Origin: Clostridium lundense DSM 17049
GTDB taxonomy: Bacteria > Bacillota > Clostridia > Clostridiales > Clostridiaceae
Length of the DNA stretch: 64,000 bases
Direction of reading: 5' to 3'
Assembly (NCBI RefSeq): GCF_000619945.1
Contig: NZ_JHVC01000006.1
Location: forward strand, 124,001-188,000
Shown in pieces: positions 63,274 through 64,000 of this stretch. The position numbers were made by a program, and so were the translations under genes. The notes beneath the pieces are model-generated. The model was given only the letters and a program-made list of their open reading frames with translations. It was not told where the DNA came from and made no database searches. Each line of letters starts with the position of its first letter. Positions within the stretch are counted from its first letter, which is position 1.

Positions 63274-64000
63274 CTAATTACCTGGTATTACTAATTGCTG
63301 CCCTACAAATATTAGATTTATATTTTGGAGCTTATTTTCTTCTGCTATCTTTTCATAAGGAACATTGTATTTTACACCTATTAGATATAGACAATCTCCC
63401 TCTTTTACTGTATATATAGTCTTTTTACCTGATGGCTTTAATTCAGGTTTTGTTGCTGGTTTAGTCTCAGGTTTAACTGATGATTTAACTCCTGCAGTTA
63501 AATATCCAGCTTTAGCTACTGAAAGGTTTTTAACCTGTTTTAACTCATTTATTAAAGCATCTCTTATTGGTAAATTAGTATCTTTTAGATTCTTAGCTCC
63601 CTTAAAGTCATAGTCGTCTCCGCCTACAGCCATAAAGTCATTAGTAACAACTGTATAATATTTGTTCATATCAACCTTTGAACCATCTTTTAAAGTCATT
63701 TCATATATTCTGTTTCCCAAAGGTTGTTTTAAATCATATTTAACTTTTAATCCTGAAATAGCTATCCAACCTATTTTCTTATTACCTATACCATTTTCTA
63801 CAACTCTCTTTAGATCTGATCCCTTTATTTCCATTGTAAATAAAGTATTATCAAAAGGCATAAGCTCATATAATTTTCCTACAGTAATATTACCTTTTTC
63901 TATTGGACACCTAAGTCCTCCACCATTTGTAAGTGCAATTTGAGATTTAGTAGTTTTAGCCATTACATCGCAAACCCACTCACCTAGTAATGATGGTCCT
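63274..64000 (-). CDS. 5'-nucleotidase C-terminal domain with LysM, 5' end outside window
   Basis: Partial gene; at least 241 residues are visible and the N-terminal metallophosphatase domain lies beyond the edge. The 5'-nucleotidase C-terminal domain is seen in ALTNGGGLRCPIEKGNIT, LYELMPFDNTLFTMEIKG and YTVVTNDFMAVGGDDYDF. A Pro/Lys linker (KPETKPATKPELKP) and one LysM (IYTVKEGDCLYLIGVKYN...LIFVGQQLVIPG) end it. LysM ties the enzyme to peptidoglycan. It probably releases phosphate or nucleosides outside the cell. Confidence 0.85.
   Translation of the reverse strand, partial: GPSLLGEWVCDVMAKTTKSQIALTNGGGLRCPIEKGNITVGKLYELMPFDNTLFTMEIKGSDLKRVVENGIGNKKIGWIAISGLKVKYDLKQPLGNRIYEMTLKDGSKVDMNKYYTVVTNDFMAVGGDDYDFKGAKNLKDTNLPIRDALINELKQVKNLSVAKAGYLTAGVKSSVKPETKPATKPELKPSGKKTIYTVKEGDCLYLIGVKYNVPYEKIAEENKLQNINLIFVGQQLVIPGN

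Overview
The window is AT-rich DNA with Clostridium-type genes, GGAGG-type ribosome binding sites and many hairpin-plus-T-run terminators. Gene content (xylose ABC operon with a XylFII/LytS/YesN sensor, FMN-riboswitch rib operon, fused OpuC permease/binding protein, DUF4179 anti-sigma, RAYT-type transposase) fits Clostridium sensu stricto. It may lie near the C. botulinum/sporogenes or C. beijerinckii type, but I cannot call a species. I see no rRNA, tRNA or CRISPR.

Layout. 1-14.2 kb (all minus strand) is a D-xylose island. It holds a XylFII-LytS-YesN sensor system, the xylFGHAB uptake and catabolism operon, a ROK repressor (xylR type) and a partial mutarotase-like protein, plus a lone GT4 glycosyltransferase. 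14.3-21.2 kb is a second sugar operon of unknown substrate: ROK regulator, BadF/NagK-type kinase, TIM-barrel glycosidase-like protein, and an RbsA/RbsC/RbsB-type importer. 21.3-22.5 kb is a broken S41-peptidase-like gene. 22.5-25.2 kb holds small membrane and cytosolic genes (DUF1361, ComFB-like, a membrane-anchored TPR protein, MgtC). 25.2-30.1 kb is an Fbp/Afu-type importer with a HAD phosphatase, under a promoter with a perfect dyad between -35 and -10. 30.3-36.3 kb has slipin/NfeD, nadE, a radical SAM/SPASM protein, a cyclophilin and a small XRE regulator. 36.5-38.7 kb is an ECF sigma/anti-sigma pair. 38.8-40.2 kb has an HD hydrolase, a 34-residue protein and an FMN-binding lipoprotein.

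40.2-45.2 kb is the most unusual stretch. It holds an intact two-permease FtsX/MacB-type ABC transporter downstream of a frameshifted secreted Cys-containing peptide gene. The leader of that gene occurs again, diverged, 4.3 kb away, among other gene remnants. 45.2-49.6 kb is the ribDE(BA)H operon behind an FMN riboswitch; the end of ribD is built of a short repeat. 49.6-55.6 kb combines an M20 amidohydrolase, a DUF3100 membrane pair, a 397-residue transporter and a Cys-rich sigma-54 activator. 55.7-58.9 kb has ClC, YaaR and a BNR-propeller lipoprotein. 59.1-61.9 kb is an OpuC-type osmolyte importer, with a RAYT transposase and its REP-like ends beginning at the opuC stop codon. The window ends inside a 5'-nucleotidase-LysM gene.

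Starts were refined by ribosome binding site wherever the longest open frame began at an implausible codon. All family calls come from reading motifs by eye, with no database search.
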